Positions 20,544 through 29,309 of a DNA stretch of 64,000 nt are shown here, piece by piece. Numbering within the stretch: the stretch's first letter is position 1; the number at the start of each line of letters is the position of its first letter. Position numbers and translations under genes: made by a program. This DNA is from a virus. The notes below the pieces were generated by a model. The model saw nothing but the letters and a program-made list of their open reading frames with translations. It did not search any database and was not told where the DNA came from. The stretch spans positions 1 through 64,000 of the IMG/VR virus record IMGVR_UViG_3300031552_000002; one strand, 5' to 3'.

Positions 20544-21110
20544 ATGAGCGGTGCAGCAGCGGACGGCGCGGCCATCACGGCAGCAGTAGTGATGATCGTG
20601 ATCGTCTTTGGCCTTGATTCTCTCAAGGTCAAAATCAGGCTGGTCGATAAGTACCAGCTTGACAAGATTCTCGGTCTGATCCTGATGGTCGCTGCGGGGG
20701 CAACACTCGCGATGACGCCTGTGATGGGCGTTTTCGTGTGGGCGGTGGGGATCGTCGAAGGAATGGCCGGTTTCGCGGTCGGCGCCATTTTCGGCGCGTT
20801 GAACTCCGTAGCCGGGTCGCTGTCGCCGGGGGCGCCAAAATTCCCGACATCGGACGGGTTCAACGCGAGCGCCGGTCATGGCCTGGTCGTGGCAGGGGCC
20901 TCGCTGCTCCTGCTGCGCCTGGCCTGTGGTGCCCTGCCTAAGGTGTCGGAGCGCCGCCTGGCGTGGAGTGACGTGCACCTGGCGGTGCTGGTGCCCCTGT
21001 TGTTGACGGTGTGTCTGTCGTCGCTGGGGCAGGCGCTTGAGGGCCCGGTGCAGTGGGCCCACGGCACTGTTGGCGGCTGGTTCGAGCAGCAGATCACGGA
21101 GGTGCCGTGA
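20544..21110 (+). CDS. multi-spanning membrane protein of the transfer-like block
   Basis: A 188-residue protein with about four hydrophobic segments (residues 8-28, 50-85, 115-135 and 145-165). A GGAGGA ribosome site sits against two ATG codons; the second (20544) has the better spacing. The fold is unknown. Position before a zinc-ribbon protein and a TraB-like ATPase suggests a mating-pore or plasmid-spread role, as for Spd proteins of actinobacterial plasmids (inference). Confidence 0.6.
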   Translation: MSGAAADGAAITAAVVMIVIVFGLDSLKVKIRLVDKYQLDKILGLILMVAAGATLAMTPVMGVFVWAVGIVEGMAGFAVGAIFGALNSVAGSLSPGAPKFPTSDGFNASAGHGLVVAGASLLLLRLACGALPKVSERRLAWSDVHLAVLVPLLLTVCLSSLGQALEGPVQWAHGTVGGWFEQQITEVP

Positions 21111-21112
21111 TC

Positions 21113-22432
21113 ATGGAACTGTTCCTGCTGTTCATCCTTTTCGAGGTGGCGTCGGGCGGGTGCCTCACGGCGTCCGTGACTGGTGCCACGGCAGGTGCCG
21201 CAGCAGGTGCCGCGAAGGGCGGCAAGGCGGCTGTGGCACCGCGCCGCAAGTCACTGCGGCAGCGCCTCACGAAGTCCCGTAAGGGGCGTGCGTTGATAGC
21301 TGCTGGTGGTGCAGCGTCCCTGGTGGGGACAGGGATCGCTGGTGCCGCGAGAGGTGCCGCAGGAGGTGCCGCACGCGGGTTCACGGCAGCGCATCGGGTG
21401 CGCCGTGAGCGGGTGCCGTCGCCTGCCGCGATCGCGGTCCGGAAGGTCCGCGAGCGCCGTGGCGGCACTGCCGCGGCTGGTGACGTGGACGCTGCCACGG
21501 CACCAGGGAAGGCCAGTGCCACGGCACCTAGCGGCACTGACACTGGTGCCGCCGCGGCACCGCCCGAAAGCACTACCGCGGCACCAGGCGATGGTGCCGC
21601 GGGCTCTTCCACGGCACTGTCCCGTGATGCCGTGCGGTGCCCGCGGTGCGGTGCCGTGACGCTGCTGGCCGTGGACGGCAGAACCATCTGCCGCCAGTGC
21701 AGAGCCTTCGTCGATAGCACCGCGCCTGGTGCCGCCGCTGCCGTTCTCACGTCCTGCGCGAAGTGCGGCAGGGAATGCCTCGAACGGCAGGACGGGGAGC
21801 CTTCCCTGTGCGCTGCCTGCGCCGTCGTCGGGGCGGGGCAGTACCAGGGCACGACCCCGGGCCGGTGCACGGCCTGCGGGTGCCGGACTGTCGTGCAGGA
21901 CGGTCGGGTCCGCTGCCCGTCCTGCGGCACCGGGATGACCAGCATCAACGGTGACGGTGCGCACCCGACGTCGGAGGACTGCGGGTGTGACGGGTGCACG
22001 GCTGCCGTTGCTGCCTCGCAGCAGAAGGACAGCACCAACGCTGGGGCGACCGCCCCAGCCGAGACGAGCAAGAAAACCGAGGGAGACACCATGAGCGAGA
22101 ACACCACGAACGTGTCCGCTGAGGACGCGGGGATCACCCCGTACCTCGCGGCCTGGGACCAGGCTGCGGGCACCGGCCTGGAAGCGATCATCGCGCAGGT
22201 TGCGGGGACGGCGGCAGCCCTGTCGGCGGCTGTGGAGGCCAACTCCCGGCACGACGTCGGCGGCGGCGCAGACGCCATCGGAGCACTCCAACACGCCGTG
22301 TCCGCTCTTGACAACGCGCAGGAGCAGCTCCTGGCCCACGCCGCGATGCTGCACGGCCAGTGGGACCAGGCGACCGAGGCGTTGTCCGGGGTCACCGCGG
22401 ACTCGGCGCAGGAGCTGTTGGGCCAGCGCTGA
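21113..22432 (+). CDS. membrane-anchored multi-zinc-ribbon protein
   Basis: A 439-residue protein. A hydrophobic N-terminus is followed by Ala/Gly-rich helices and a long Thr/Pro/Ala linker. Then come four cysteine clusters (CPRCG...CRQC, CAKCG...CAAC, CTACGC...CPSCG, CGCDGC) at about residues 180-310, and an acidic helical C-terminus. ATG 21113 gives 9-nt spacing from GGAGGT; GTG 21107 overlaps the previous stop. It may scaffold or bind nucleic acid in the transfer apparatus. Its GTGCCG repeat codons are low-complexity. Confidence 0.6.
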   Translation: MELFLLFILFEVASGGCLTASVTGATAGAAAGAAKGGKAAVAPRRKSLRQRLTKSRKGRALIAAGGAASLVGTGIAGAARGAAGGAARGFTAAHRVRRERVPSPAAIAVRKVRERRGGTAAAGDVDAATAPGKASATAPSGTDTGAAAAPPESTTAAPGDGAAGSSTALSRDAVRCPRCGAVTLLAVDGRTICRQCRAFVDSTAPGAAAAVLTSCAKCGRECLERQDGEPSLCAACAVVGAGQYQGTTPGRCTACGCRTVVQDGRVRCPSCGTGMTSINGDGAHPTSEDCGCDGCTAAVAASQQKDSTNAGATAPAETSKKTEGDTMSENTTNVSAEDAGITPYLAAWDQAAGTGLEAIIAQVAGTAAALSAAVEANSRHDVGGGADAIGALQHAVSALDNAQEQLLAHAAMLHGQWDQATEALSGVTADSAQELLGQR

Positions 22433-22442
22433 GGATCGGACC

Positions 22443-22474
22443 GGGCGGGCGCCGAGGAGATGCGGCGCCCGCCC
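22443..22474 (+). terminator. hairpin before the transfer ATPase gene
   Basis: A perfect 12-bp inverted repeat (GGGCGGGCGCCG / CGGCGCCCGCCC), 10 nt after a stop and 22 nt before the ATPase start. It could attenuate transcription into the ATPase gene. Confidence 0.6.
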
Positions 22475-22496
22475 CCCTATTTGAGAGGACACCATC

Positions 22497-24599
22497 ATGG
22501 GCAGGATGAGGACTCCGGGGCCGCTGCGTCCCGCCGTGGGGGTCGTGCGGCTGGTGCGGCGCCGGAAGCGCCGTGCCACTCAGAAGGCTGCCGAGCAGCG
22601 GAACGCCGACCGGCAGCAGGCCAGGGACCTTGCGGTTCTCGCTGCCCTCGCGCAACAGTCCGGGGCCAGCATCGACCTGGGGGCCCTCTCGGGGAAGATC
22701 CCTACCGGTAAGCCTGCCTGGCATCGTGCCTACCTGCAGGCTGGTGGGCACCGGGCCATCGGGTCCGTGTGGGCAGTCGCTCTGGGGCTCGACGTGACCT
22801 GGCTGGGCGTCCACTACCTGCCCGGGGGGTGGATGGTGGGGGTCGGGAAAGCCCTCGTTGCCCTGGCGTGGATGGTAGGGGCTGTCCTGTGGCTGGGAAG
22901 TCTCGGCGGAGGGGCGAACCGCCGCATCGCGTCGTCCGGGGTTGTCCTGTTGTCGGCCGTCTGGGTGGGTCTCCCAGCCGGGCCGGTGGAGCTCCCCGCC
23001 CGATGGATGACGCTGGTCCTGGTCGCGGTCGTGGCGTCCGTGGCGAGGGGCTGGCATTTCCGGGCCCGCCCGGTCACGGAAGAGACCAGGGCAGCGCGGA
23101 AGCCGCGCCAGACAGACCAGGCCCGGACCTGGGATGAGTACCTGGGGGCCGAGAAGAAAGCAATCGCCGGGACCCGCCTGGAGGGTGTCGAGGTCAAGGA
23201 CACGTCGTGGTCGGCGACGGTTGTGTGCCCGAGGGACTCTCAGGGCGCGCAGCTCGTCGTTAGTGCCCGGGAGCGCATCGCCACGGCTTTCGGGGTGTCG
23301 CCGCTGTGGGTCGAGGTCATCCGGACCTCGGACAACTCGCGGCCTCGGGTCGTCGTGACGACAGAGGCGACCCTCGCGGAGTCCCGGCCGTGGACTCCTG
23401 CCGGGGTGACGGCGACGACGGTCGAGGTCGGGACCCGCCCGGACGGCACCCGGGTGGTCGCTGAAGTGCAGCGCCCGGAATCCGGGGTCCGCCACTGGTG
23501 GTTCACCGGCGGGTCCGGGTCGGGGAAGACAGCGGCGGTGATCGGGACGGTGGGGCGGATCATGCAGCCGCACGTGCCGGCACTGGAGGCCACAGGTGAG
23601 AAGGTCGGGTGGGTCGTCCTTGACCTCGTGGACCTGGGTGAGACCTCGCTCCCCGCCCTCGCGGATGACCGGGTGAGGTTCCGGTTCGGGACGACGGTCG
23701 AGGACTGCCGGCTCGCGCTCCAGCGGGCTGTCGCGGTGATGGAGTCCCGGCAGCACGCTATGCGGTCTATGCGGATCGTGGACCGGGGGGTGGAGCGTGT
23801 CGGTGTCTCGACGCTCCAGGTGGGCCCCGAGTACCCCCTGTACCTCCTCCTGATCGAGGAGGCTACGGGGATCATCGGGGACAAACAGTCGATGCTGCTT
23901 GCGCAGCAGGTCGCGAAGTTAGGCAGAAAGTACGGCGTGTCCCTGGCCTGGGTTACCCAGACCAGCAGCCTCAACGAGGCTTTCGGGCCGAACGGCGGCG
24001 AGGCCGTCCGCATGAATATTCAGGCCAACGGGTCGGTGTGGGCCGGATGGTCGAACCGCGGGTCCGGGCAGATGGCTTTCGGTGGCGGTGTTCAGATCAA
24101 TCTCGCCGAGATCCCGAAGGGCCAGCCGGGAACGGGCCTGTGGGTCACTCAGGGCGGGGACCGGTGCGGGGTGTCCCGAACGGACTGGATCGATGATTCA
24201 CAGGGCCGCCCCGACAGCGTGCCGTCGATGTGGCAGGTCGCGGACACGATCGTTCCCGGGGGCCTCGAAGCGGCGGCGTTGGTGGCCGTCGAGGAGGTCG
24301 AGGCCGCCGCTGTTCAGGGGAGCGGGGAAGGCGGGGAGGTCCCGGCGGTCCGGCTGGTGGAGGCGTCGTCCTCGGTGGGTGACCGGCGAGCGCTGGTCGC
24401 AGGGATCGTCGAGGATCTGGCCGCGGAAGGCCCGGTTAGGACATCCGAGGTGATGGTCGAGTTCTTGGCCCGTACTGGGGACGCCGGGCTGCAACCAACG
24501 GACCCCGAATGGGGAAAGATTTACGACCGTGTTCTGAAGGATCTCGGGCAAGTCGCCGCGAAAACCTCTCGCGGCCAGTGGGAAAGGAAAGCAGCATGA
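22497..24599 (+). CDS. FtsK/SpoIIIE-type DNA translocase (TraB/TraSA-like)
   Basis: A 700-residue protein. The N-terminus is basic with two to four membrane helices (about residues 75-180). The motor domain has Walker A GGSGSGKTA near 338-346 and Walker B LYLLLIEEA near 448-456, followed by WVTQTSSLNEAF. The C-terminal 90 residues resemble a winged-helix tail (VAGIVEDLAAEGPVRTSEVMVEFLA). Actinobacterial plasmids use one such hexameric ATPase to move double-stranded DNA between hyphae or cells. Its presence beside siphovirus genes suggests a phage-plasmid hybrid. Confidence 0.85.
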   Translation: MGRMRTPGPLRPAVGVVRLVRRRKRRATQKAAEQRNADRQQARDLAVLAALAQQSGASIDLGALSGKIPTGKPAWHRAYLQAGGHRAIGSVWAVALGLDVTWLGVHYLPGGWMVGVGKALVALAWMVGAVLWLGSLGGGANRRIASSGVVLLSAVWVGLPAGPVELPARWMTLVLVAVVASVARGWHFRARPVTEETRAARKPRQTDQARTWDEYLGAEKKAIAGTRLEGVEVKDTSWSATVVCPRDSQGAQLVVSARERIATAFGVSPLWVEVIRTSDNSRPRVVVTTEATLAESRPWTPAGVTATTVEVGTRPDGTRVVAEVQRPESGVRHWWFTGGSGSGKTAAVIGTVGRIMQPHVPALEATGEKVGWVVLDLVDLGETSLPALADDRVRFRFGTTVEDCRLALQRAVAVMESRQHAMRSMRIVDRGVERVGVSTLQVGPEYPLYLLLIEEATGIIGDKQSMLLAQQVAKLGRKYGVSLAWVTQTSSLNEAFGPNGGEAVRMNIQANGSVWAGWSNRGSGQMAFGGGVQINLAEIPKGQPGTGLWVTQGGDRCGVSRTDWIDDSQGRPDSVPSMWQVADTIVPGGLEAAALVAVEEVEAAAVQGSGEGGEVPAVRLVEASSSVGDRRALVAGIVEDLAAEGPVRTSEVMVEFLARTGDAGLQPTDPEWGKIYDRVLKDLGQVAAKTSRGQWERKAA

Positions 24600-25420
24600 G
24601 CGCGACCACGATCGCCGTGCAGGCTGCGCGGCCCCCGGTGTGGGGGTGGATCTCCGCGGGGGACCGTGCCCTCGTCCTGGGGGCGTCCCTCGGCTCCTTC
24701 GTCCACGTCCACGACGCGATGGGTCTGTACGGCCAAGCGGGTTTTTTCGCGTGGCTCGCCGCCGGGGTAATCGAACTCGGGGGGATCCTCGGGATCCTCC
24801 TGCTCTCCCAGGCGACGCGGATCAGCGGCGCCCTGCCTACGGGGATCATCGTGGTCACGGCCTGCCAGGGCATTAGTCTCTGGGCGAATCAGGCCATGGT
24901 CACGGCGTCGGCGACGGCCGGGCAGGAACTCAACGCCCGGATTTCCGGGGTCGTGTTCCCGGCTGTCGTGGTGCTGGGTCTCGGCCTGGAGCTGGTGATG
25001 CAACGGCACCATGAGCAGGAGGCACGGTCTGCCCGAGAGGCAGAGGCGAGGGCTGAGGCCGCTGCCCGGGCCGCTCAGGAACGCGAGCAGAAGGAAGCCG
25101 AGCGTCGCGTCGTCGAGGCCCGGGAGACTGCCGAGGCCAAAGCCCGTGAGGCCAAGAAAGCTGAGGATCCGGCAACTGCCGTAGGGAAGCGACCGGCCCA
25201 GCGGCGCGCGAAGGCCCCGGCCCCGGCGGCTGCCCAGGGCCGGAGTATCCCTGTGCTAGAGGACGCGGTCACGGCTGCTCTGAACGCAGGAGTGGATACG
25301 TCGAAGGCCGGATGGTATGTGCCATTGTCCCGTGACCTGGGGGGGTCACGGTCCTGGTGGAAGGAACGCGTTGCGCCTGAGCTGGCAGCTCAGGCTGGAG
25401 TCGTGAGGGTGACGTCATGA
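24596..25420 (+). CDS. DUF2637-like membrane protein
   Basis: A 274-residue protein with four membrane segments in residues 15-125, a long Ala/Glu/Arg coiled-coil (about 138-185), a basic linker and a C-terminal DNA-binding-like segment (VLEDAVTAALNAGVDTSKAGWYVPLSRDLGGSRSWW). DUF2637 proteins follow TraB-like ATPases in actinobacterial plasmids and integrative elements. The ATG overlaps the ATPase stop (ATGA). Confidence 0.75.
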   Translation: MSATTIAVQAARPPVWGWISAGDRALVLGASLGSFVHVHDAMGLYGQAGFFAWLAAGVIELGGILGILLLSQATRISGALPTGIIVVTACQGISLWANQAMVTASATAGQELNARISGVVFPAVVVLGLGLELVMQRHHEQEARSAREAEARAEAAARAAQEREQKEAERRVVEARETAEAKAREAKKAEDPATAVGKRPAQRRAKAPAPAAAQGRSIPVLEDAVTAALNAGVDTSKAGWYVPLSRDLGGSRSWWKERVAPELAAQAGVVRVTS

Positions 25421-25686
25421 GCGTCCGTGAGAATCTCCCGTCGAGGGCTATCGCTGTGGGCGTTGCGGCGGCGTCTGTGTTGAGGTGCGGTGAGCTACTG
25501 GGAGGAGGTCCCCTGTCGGGGGTACTCCCCCTGGTGGCTGGCGCGCTGTTCGCTGCGGCTGGCGTCCTGGGGGTCTCGGCGATGGTGTCCGCGGTGAGAG
25601 GCACTGCCTCTGCCAGCTATGCCTTGTACGGCTTGGGAGCCCTGATCATGTGGGTCGAGGAAAGGGATGTTCCGTGGACGTTCTGA
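25417..25686 (+). CDS. small membrane protein
   Basis: An 89-residue protein with three hydrophobic stretches (residues 10-25, 30-55 and 62-78). The ATG overlaps the previous stop. It is part of the run of small membrane proteins typical of plasmid-spread (Spd) loci; function inferred from context only. Confidence 0.6.
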   Translation: MSVRENLPSRAIAVGVAAASVLRCGELLGGGPLSGVLPLVAGALFAAAGVLGVSAMVSAVRGTASASYALYGLGALIMWVEERDVPWTF

Positions 25687-25946
25687 TGAAGTCGGTCTCG
25701 GTGGGGATCGCGAATTTCCTGTTTGGGCTGGTGCTGACGACGTGTCTGGTGGTTGGGGTGGTGACGTTGCTGTCCCTGCTGGGGCTCGGAGTGACGACGT
25801 GCTCGACGGCTGTGATGGTGGCGTCGCTGAATCAGCCGTCGGAGGTCCACATACGGGAGGTCCTGCGGGCGGCGGTTGTCCTGTCGCTGGTGGCGTCGGT
25901 GCTGACAGTGCTGACGTTGGTTACCGCCGTGGTGGTGGTTCTGTGA
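25674..25946 (+). CDS. small membrane protein
   Basis: A 90-residue protein with two long hydrophobic helices (about 8-45 and 65-90). I chose GTG 25674, 7 nt after AAAGGGA; ATG 25686, overlapping the previous stop, is an alternative. It belongs to the same membrane-protein run. Confidence 0.55.
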   Translation: MDVLMKSVSVGIANFLFGLVLTTCLVVGVVTLLSLLGLGVTTCSTAVMVASLNQPSEVHIREVLRAAVVLSLVASVLTVLTLVTAVVVVL

Positions 25947-26452
25947 ATAGGGCTACGCACCGGTTGGCTGGGGCGGTGGCAGGGCTCGGGGTGGGGCTGG
26001 TGGAGGGGTGGGAGCCTGGGCGGGCTGTCCTGGGGGTCGGCCTGTCGGTCCTCGTGTCGGGGGGCGTGCTGTCGCCGGATATGGATCAGTACGGGTGGTG
26101 GAGGTTCCTGGACCGGTGGGTCCCGGACGAGGTGCTGGGTCGGGGCGGGCCGCTACAGCACCGGGGGATCACGCATTGGTGGGGGCTGCCGGTGCTGGTC
26201 CTGGTGTGGCTGGTGGTGGTGGGCCCGGGTCTGCTGTGGCCTGTCTTGGCGCTGCTCGCCGGCTGGGGGTCTCACCTGGTGGGGGATCTTCTCTATGGGG
26301 CGGAGAGCCCGGGGCGTGGGCCGGGTATTCCGATGGGGTTGTGGTGGGGGCATAGGGGTGTGGGGTGGCATTCGGGTGGGCGGGGTGAGGTGTGGGTGGC
26401 GAGGCCGGTGCTGGTGGTGCTGGTGCTGGGGTTGTTGGCGTTGTCGTGTTGA
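25943..26452 (+). CDS. membrane-bound metal-dependent hydrolase-like protein (YdjM type)
   Basis: A 169-residue membrane protein. The motif LSPDMDQ near residue 42 and LQHRGITHWW near residue 72, followed by SHLVGDLLY, match the YdjM/DUF457 family of putative membrane metal hydrolases, which keep SPDxD, HRGxTH and HxxxD. The GTG overlaps the previous stop. The promoter of the next unit overlaps its stop codon, so the boundaries are very tight. Confidence 0.75.
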   Translation: MNRATHRLAGAVAGLGVGLVEGWEPGRAVLGVGLSVLVSGGVLSPDMDQYGWWRFLDRWVPDEVLGRGGPLQHRGITHWWGLPVLVLVWLVVVGPGLLWPVLALLAGWGSHLVGDLLYGAESPGRGPGIPMGLWWGHRGVGWHSGGRGEVWVARPVLVVLVLGLLALSC

Positions 26453-26477
26453 CACAACCCACTACATGTGACAGTAT
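26449..26477 (+). promoter_or_regulatory. promoter of the shared family (TTGACA-17-CAGTAT)
   Basis: Plus strand: TTGACA, 17 nt, CAGTAT, then GTGGATGTCAG, with the complete TGACA-N9-TGTCA dyad. The -35 overlaps the stop of the YdjM-like gene. It drives the genes at 26508 and 27310. Confidence 0.9.
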
Positions 26478-26507
26478 GTGGATGTCAGCAAGCGTTGAGA
26501 GGACATC

Positions 26508-27272
26508 ATGAAACTCCACAACGGGCCCCGCCAGACAACGGCAGAGGCAGCAGCAACCCACCTCGGAATCGACGTCAACGAAGGCGAAAAATTCTACGCC
26601 TGGGTCAACCCCGCGGACCTTGACCGGAAGGCCATCTGGGCAAACTTCAAGGGATTGCCCCACCCTGACGAGGAGCTCGTCCTCGTCGCGATCCCGGTCT
26701 TCCCCCGCTCCGCCGCCATCCGGAGCGGACGCGGCGTAGGGAACATCCCCTGCTTGCGGGTCCCGCGCGAGAAAGTCGAGAAGATCGGAACGTTCACGAT
26801 CTCCGAGGTCGTGAAGTCAGGAGCCCTAGCCCGGGTCTCCCTCAGAGGACTCAACCTCCAGGACTGGTCCGCAGCGCGCTACTGGGACAAGCGGACCTGG
26901 GACCTGTCCGGATGGTTTCTCGAAAGGGCCAGCCTCCCCGAGGCAGGACTCTCCGGGATCCCCATGATCAGGATCAACCTGGCGCGAGCGAACCTCACCG
27001 GCGCCTCCCTGAACACGGCAAACATGACAGCAGCAACACTCCGCCGGGCGAACCTGACCGGGGCCAAGCTCCGGGGATCCAACCTCACCGGCGCCGATCT
27101 GAGCGGCGCAGACCTGGCCAAGACCGATTTCCTGAACGCGAATCTGACCGGGGCCGATCTCCGATCCGCCAAGAACATCGGAGACGCGAGAGTCTCTGGA
27201 GCGAAGATCACCGGAGCGCTCATGGACGAGGGCATCCGAGAGATCCTGCTCAGCAACGGCGCGACCGAGTAA
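26508..27272 (+). CDS. pentapeptide-repeat protein with N-terminal domain
   Basis: A 254-residue protein. Residues 1-105 form a non-repeat domain (…EGEKFYAWVNPADLDRKA…); residues about 105-245 are pentapeptides (ANLTGA, ADLSGA and similar), predicting a beta-helix. ATG 26508 follows GAGAGGACATC. Promoter-proximal gene of a two-gene unit. It may be a DNA mimic or a scaffold; the N-terminal domain is unknown. Confidence 0.8.
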   Translation: MKLHNGPRQTTAEAAATHLGIDVNEGEKFYAWVNPADLDRKAIWANFKGLPHPDEELVLVAIPVFPRSAAIRSGRGVGNIPCLRVPREKVEKIGTFTISEVVKSGALARVSLRGLNLQDWSAARYWDKRTWDLSGWFLERASLPEAGLSGIPMIRINLARANLTGASLNTANMTAATLRRANLTGAKLRGSNLTGADLSGADLAKTDFLNANLTGADLRSAKNIGDARVSGAKITGALMDEGIREILLSNGATE

Positions 27273-27309
27273 ACAACCCCACCAGCCAGAGACCAGAGAG
27301 AGGAAACCC

Positions 27310-28419
27310 ATGAACACCACACCGGGCCCCTACGCCACCACTCGTGAGGACGGCGTCATCGTCATCGCTGATGACGCCGACTGGACCGTCCCCGGGATCC
27401 ACAACCGGTACCGGGCCGCCCTTCAGTCGGCCCTGACACGGCACGTCTGGAACTGGCAAGCGGATGGTGATGGGGGGCTGGTATCTCGTTCTGGGTGTTG
27501 GTCTCCCCGGTACGTCTGGCTCCGACAGGGAGTAGTTGCCGTTTCCTCCAAGGAGGACCCGGACTGTGTGACAGAATTCGCTATCCGTAAGTCCGAGATC
27601 GAGGCGCTGGACACCCGAGTCGAACAGATACGGCGCGCCCTCGAAGGGCTCGCCGACAACACCGCCACCGAGATCAACGGTGGAGGGGAACCGGTCAGGT
27701 CCGACGAGTACGGAGACGTCAAGCTGGACTCCGGGGAGGTCATCCCCGGTGACGGGACGTGCCCCAGTCACCTCTCAGACAAGAACTGGCCGAGGGACCT
27801 CCGGGCCCTCTCCGAGGAAAAGAGTTTCCTGGAGGAATTGGTGAGCCTCATCCCGGGGAACCTCATCCCGGGCCTGACCGCAAGGGCCGAGGCGATGCGC
27901 GCCTCGACGGCCGCCCTGGCCGAGAATCTCACCGGAATCTACCAGGAGCACCTCAGGCGCGGCCTGACCGCGACGGAAGAGACTGCCATTCGGGAAACCC
28001 CGGTGGCTGGCCATGAGCCCTGGGAAGTAGAGCTGACCGGGATCTGTGAGCTCGACGACGAGGAAACCGAACTCGCGACGCGCAAGATAATGCGTGACCG
28101 GGTAGAGGCCCTGAGGAAACGCTGCACTCCGCGCCTCACGAATGAGGAAGTTCGGCTCTACGAGGGGACCCTGAACCTGGCGTTTCCCCTGGTTGAGCAG
28201 GCCCTCGCGGTCTGTGAGGTGGACGTTCTGCGGCACCGGGATGGTGTCTGGGAGCTTGCCCGGCGCATGGTGGAGCCGGGGGAGCTGCTCGGAGAACTGG
28301 ACGACCTGGCCATGGCTCAGGTCATGCCGGTTCTGGCGCAGAAGCTGGTGTACCGGGCCATTTGGCTCGGGGTGATTGACTGGTTTCCGTCAGATCCCTG
28401 CCCTGAGGGAAACGTCTGA
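27310..28419 (+). CDS. hypothetical protein, N-terminal half paralogous to 16536-17045
   Basis: A 369-residue acidic protein. Residues 1-160 match the whole protein at 16536 (start GPYAT, ADDADWTVPGIHNRYRAAL, end IPGDGTCPSHLS). Residues 160-369 are a separate helical domain (LVSLIPGNLIPGLTARAEAMR..., ETAIRETPVAGHEPWE...). ATG 27310 follows GAGAGGAAACCC. Unknown function. The shared domain occurring alone and fused suggests a mobile domain. Confidence 0.65.
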   Translation: MNTTPGPYATTREDGVIVIADDADWTVPGIHNRYRAALQSALTRHVWNWQADGDGGLVSRSGCWSPRYVWLRQGVVAVSSKEDPDCVTEFAIRKSEIEALDTRVEQIRRALEGLADNTATEINGGGEPVRSDEYGDVKLDSGEVIPGDGTCPSHLSDKNWPRDLRALSEEKSFLEELVSLIPGNLIPGLTARAEAMRASTAALAENLTGIYQEHLRRGLTATEETAIRETPVAGHEPWEVELTGICELDDEETELATRKIMRDRVEALRKRCTPRLTNEEVRLYEGTLNLAFPLVEQALAVCEVDVLRHRDGVWELARRMVEPGELLGELDDLAMAQVMPVLAQKLVYRAIWLGVIDWFPSDPCPEGNV

Positions 28420-28522
28420 TCCGTCGTCTGTGGCCGTGCCCGACGGGTAAACGTCGCCGGCGGCCGGAGGTTGGGTCCCTGCCCTGAGGGGTGGGGGCTC
28501 TTCCTCTTTGGCGGCGCTAACG

Positions 28523-28551
28523 TTGACACACGCCACAAGACGTGACACTAT
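28523..28551 (+). promoter_or_regulatory. promoter of the shared family (TTGACA-17-CACTAT)
   Basis: Plus strand: TTGACA, 17 nt ending GTGA, CACTAT. The downstream operator half is degenerate. It drives the genes at 28579 and 29310. The gap before it holds two CCCTGCCCTGAGGG repeats (one within the preceding gene end) and no ORF that I trust. Confidence 0.85.
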
Positions 28552-28578
28552 CTAGGCATCACATCTGAGAGGAAGCCC

Positions 28579-29286
28579 ATGAAAACATTCGCCAGGGCCG
28601 CAGCCCAGTCCCTCAACCTCGGCCCCGCCCCCCACGGATCCGTCTACGCCGTCATCCACTGCGGCGGTGACCGAATCCCCAGCGGGGAACTCGGACGCAC
28701 GCCACTCCCCCCCACCGGGGGAACCTACCCCGGGTTGCTCTGCGCCCAGAGGGATTTCGACTACAGCTGGAGTATCGGCACACCGCTGGCAGTCCTCGTC
28801 GTACCGCTGGCCAGCCCCTTCGCACCACTCGCCGATCACATGCCCGAGGAGAACATCGAGGAGAACATCGAGAAGAACATCCGGGTCGGCCGGTTCTTGT
28901 TCCTGTCCGCCGAGGTCGTCGGAGAGGTCACTTTCCACGGCGTCGCGCACTGGGGCAGCCTGGCCAACACCTACTTGACCGGTCTCATCCTGTCGGGCCT
29001 CGACCTGTCGGGCCTCGACCTGTCAGGCGCGGACCTTAGCTCGGCCAACCTCAACCGCGCGAACCTGTCCGACGCTGACCTGTCCGACGCGAACCTGTCC
29101 GGCGCGGACCTCACCGACGCAGACCTCACCGGCGCGAACCTGACCGAGGCGAACCTCACCGGCGCGGATCTGACCGACGCGATCCTGTCCGGCGTGGACC
29201 TCACCGACGCAGACCTGACAGGAGTGATCCTGACCGGGGCGGACCTCGACGGCGTCGAGGGTCTTCCCCCCATCCTGAGCATCTGA
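28579..29286 (+). CDS. pentapeptide-repeat protein
   Basis: A 235-residue protein. An N-terminal domain (1-130) has GSVYAVIHCGGDRIPSGE and a repeated EENIEENIEKNI segment. Residues about 135-228 are clean pentapeptides (LDLSG, ADLTD, ANLTE). Acidic overall. ATG follows GAGAGGAAGCCC. It shares the promoter type and beta-helix with 10748 and 26508, while the N-terminal domains differ, which suggests different targets. Confidence 0.8.
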   Translation: MKTFARAAAQSLNLGPAPHGSVYAVIHCGGDRIPSGELGRTPLPPTGGTYPGLLCAQRDFDYSWSIGTPLAVLVVPLASPFAPLADHMPEENIEENIEKNIRVGRFLFLSAEVVGEVTFHGVAHWGSLANTYLTGLILSGLDLSGLDLSGADLSSANLNRANLSDADLSDANLSGADLTDADLTGANLTEANLTGADLTDAILSGVDLTDADLTGVILTGADLDGVEGLPPILSI

Positions 29287-29309
29287 TCCAACTAACCCAG
29301 GAGGACACC

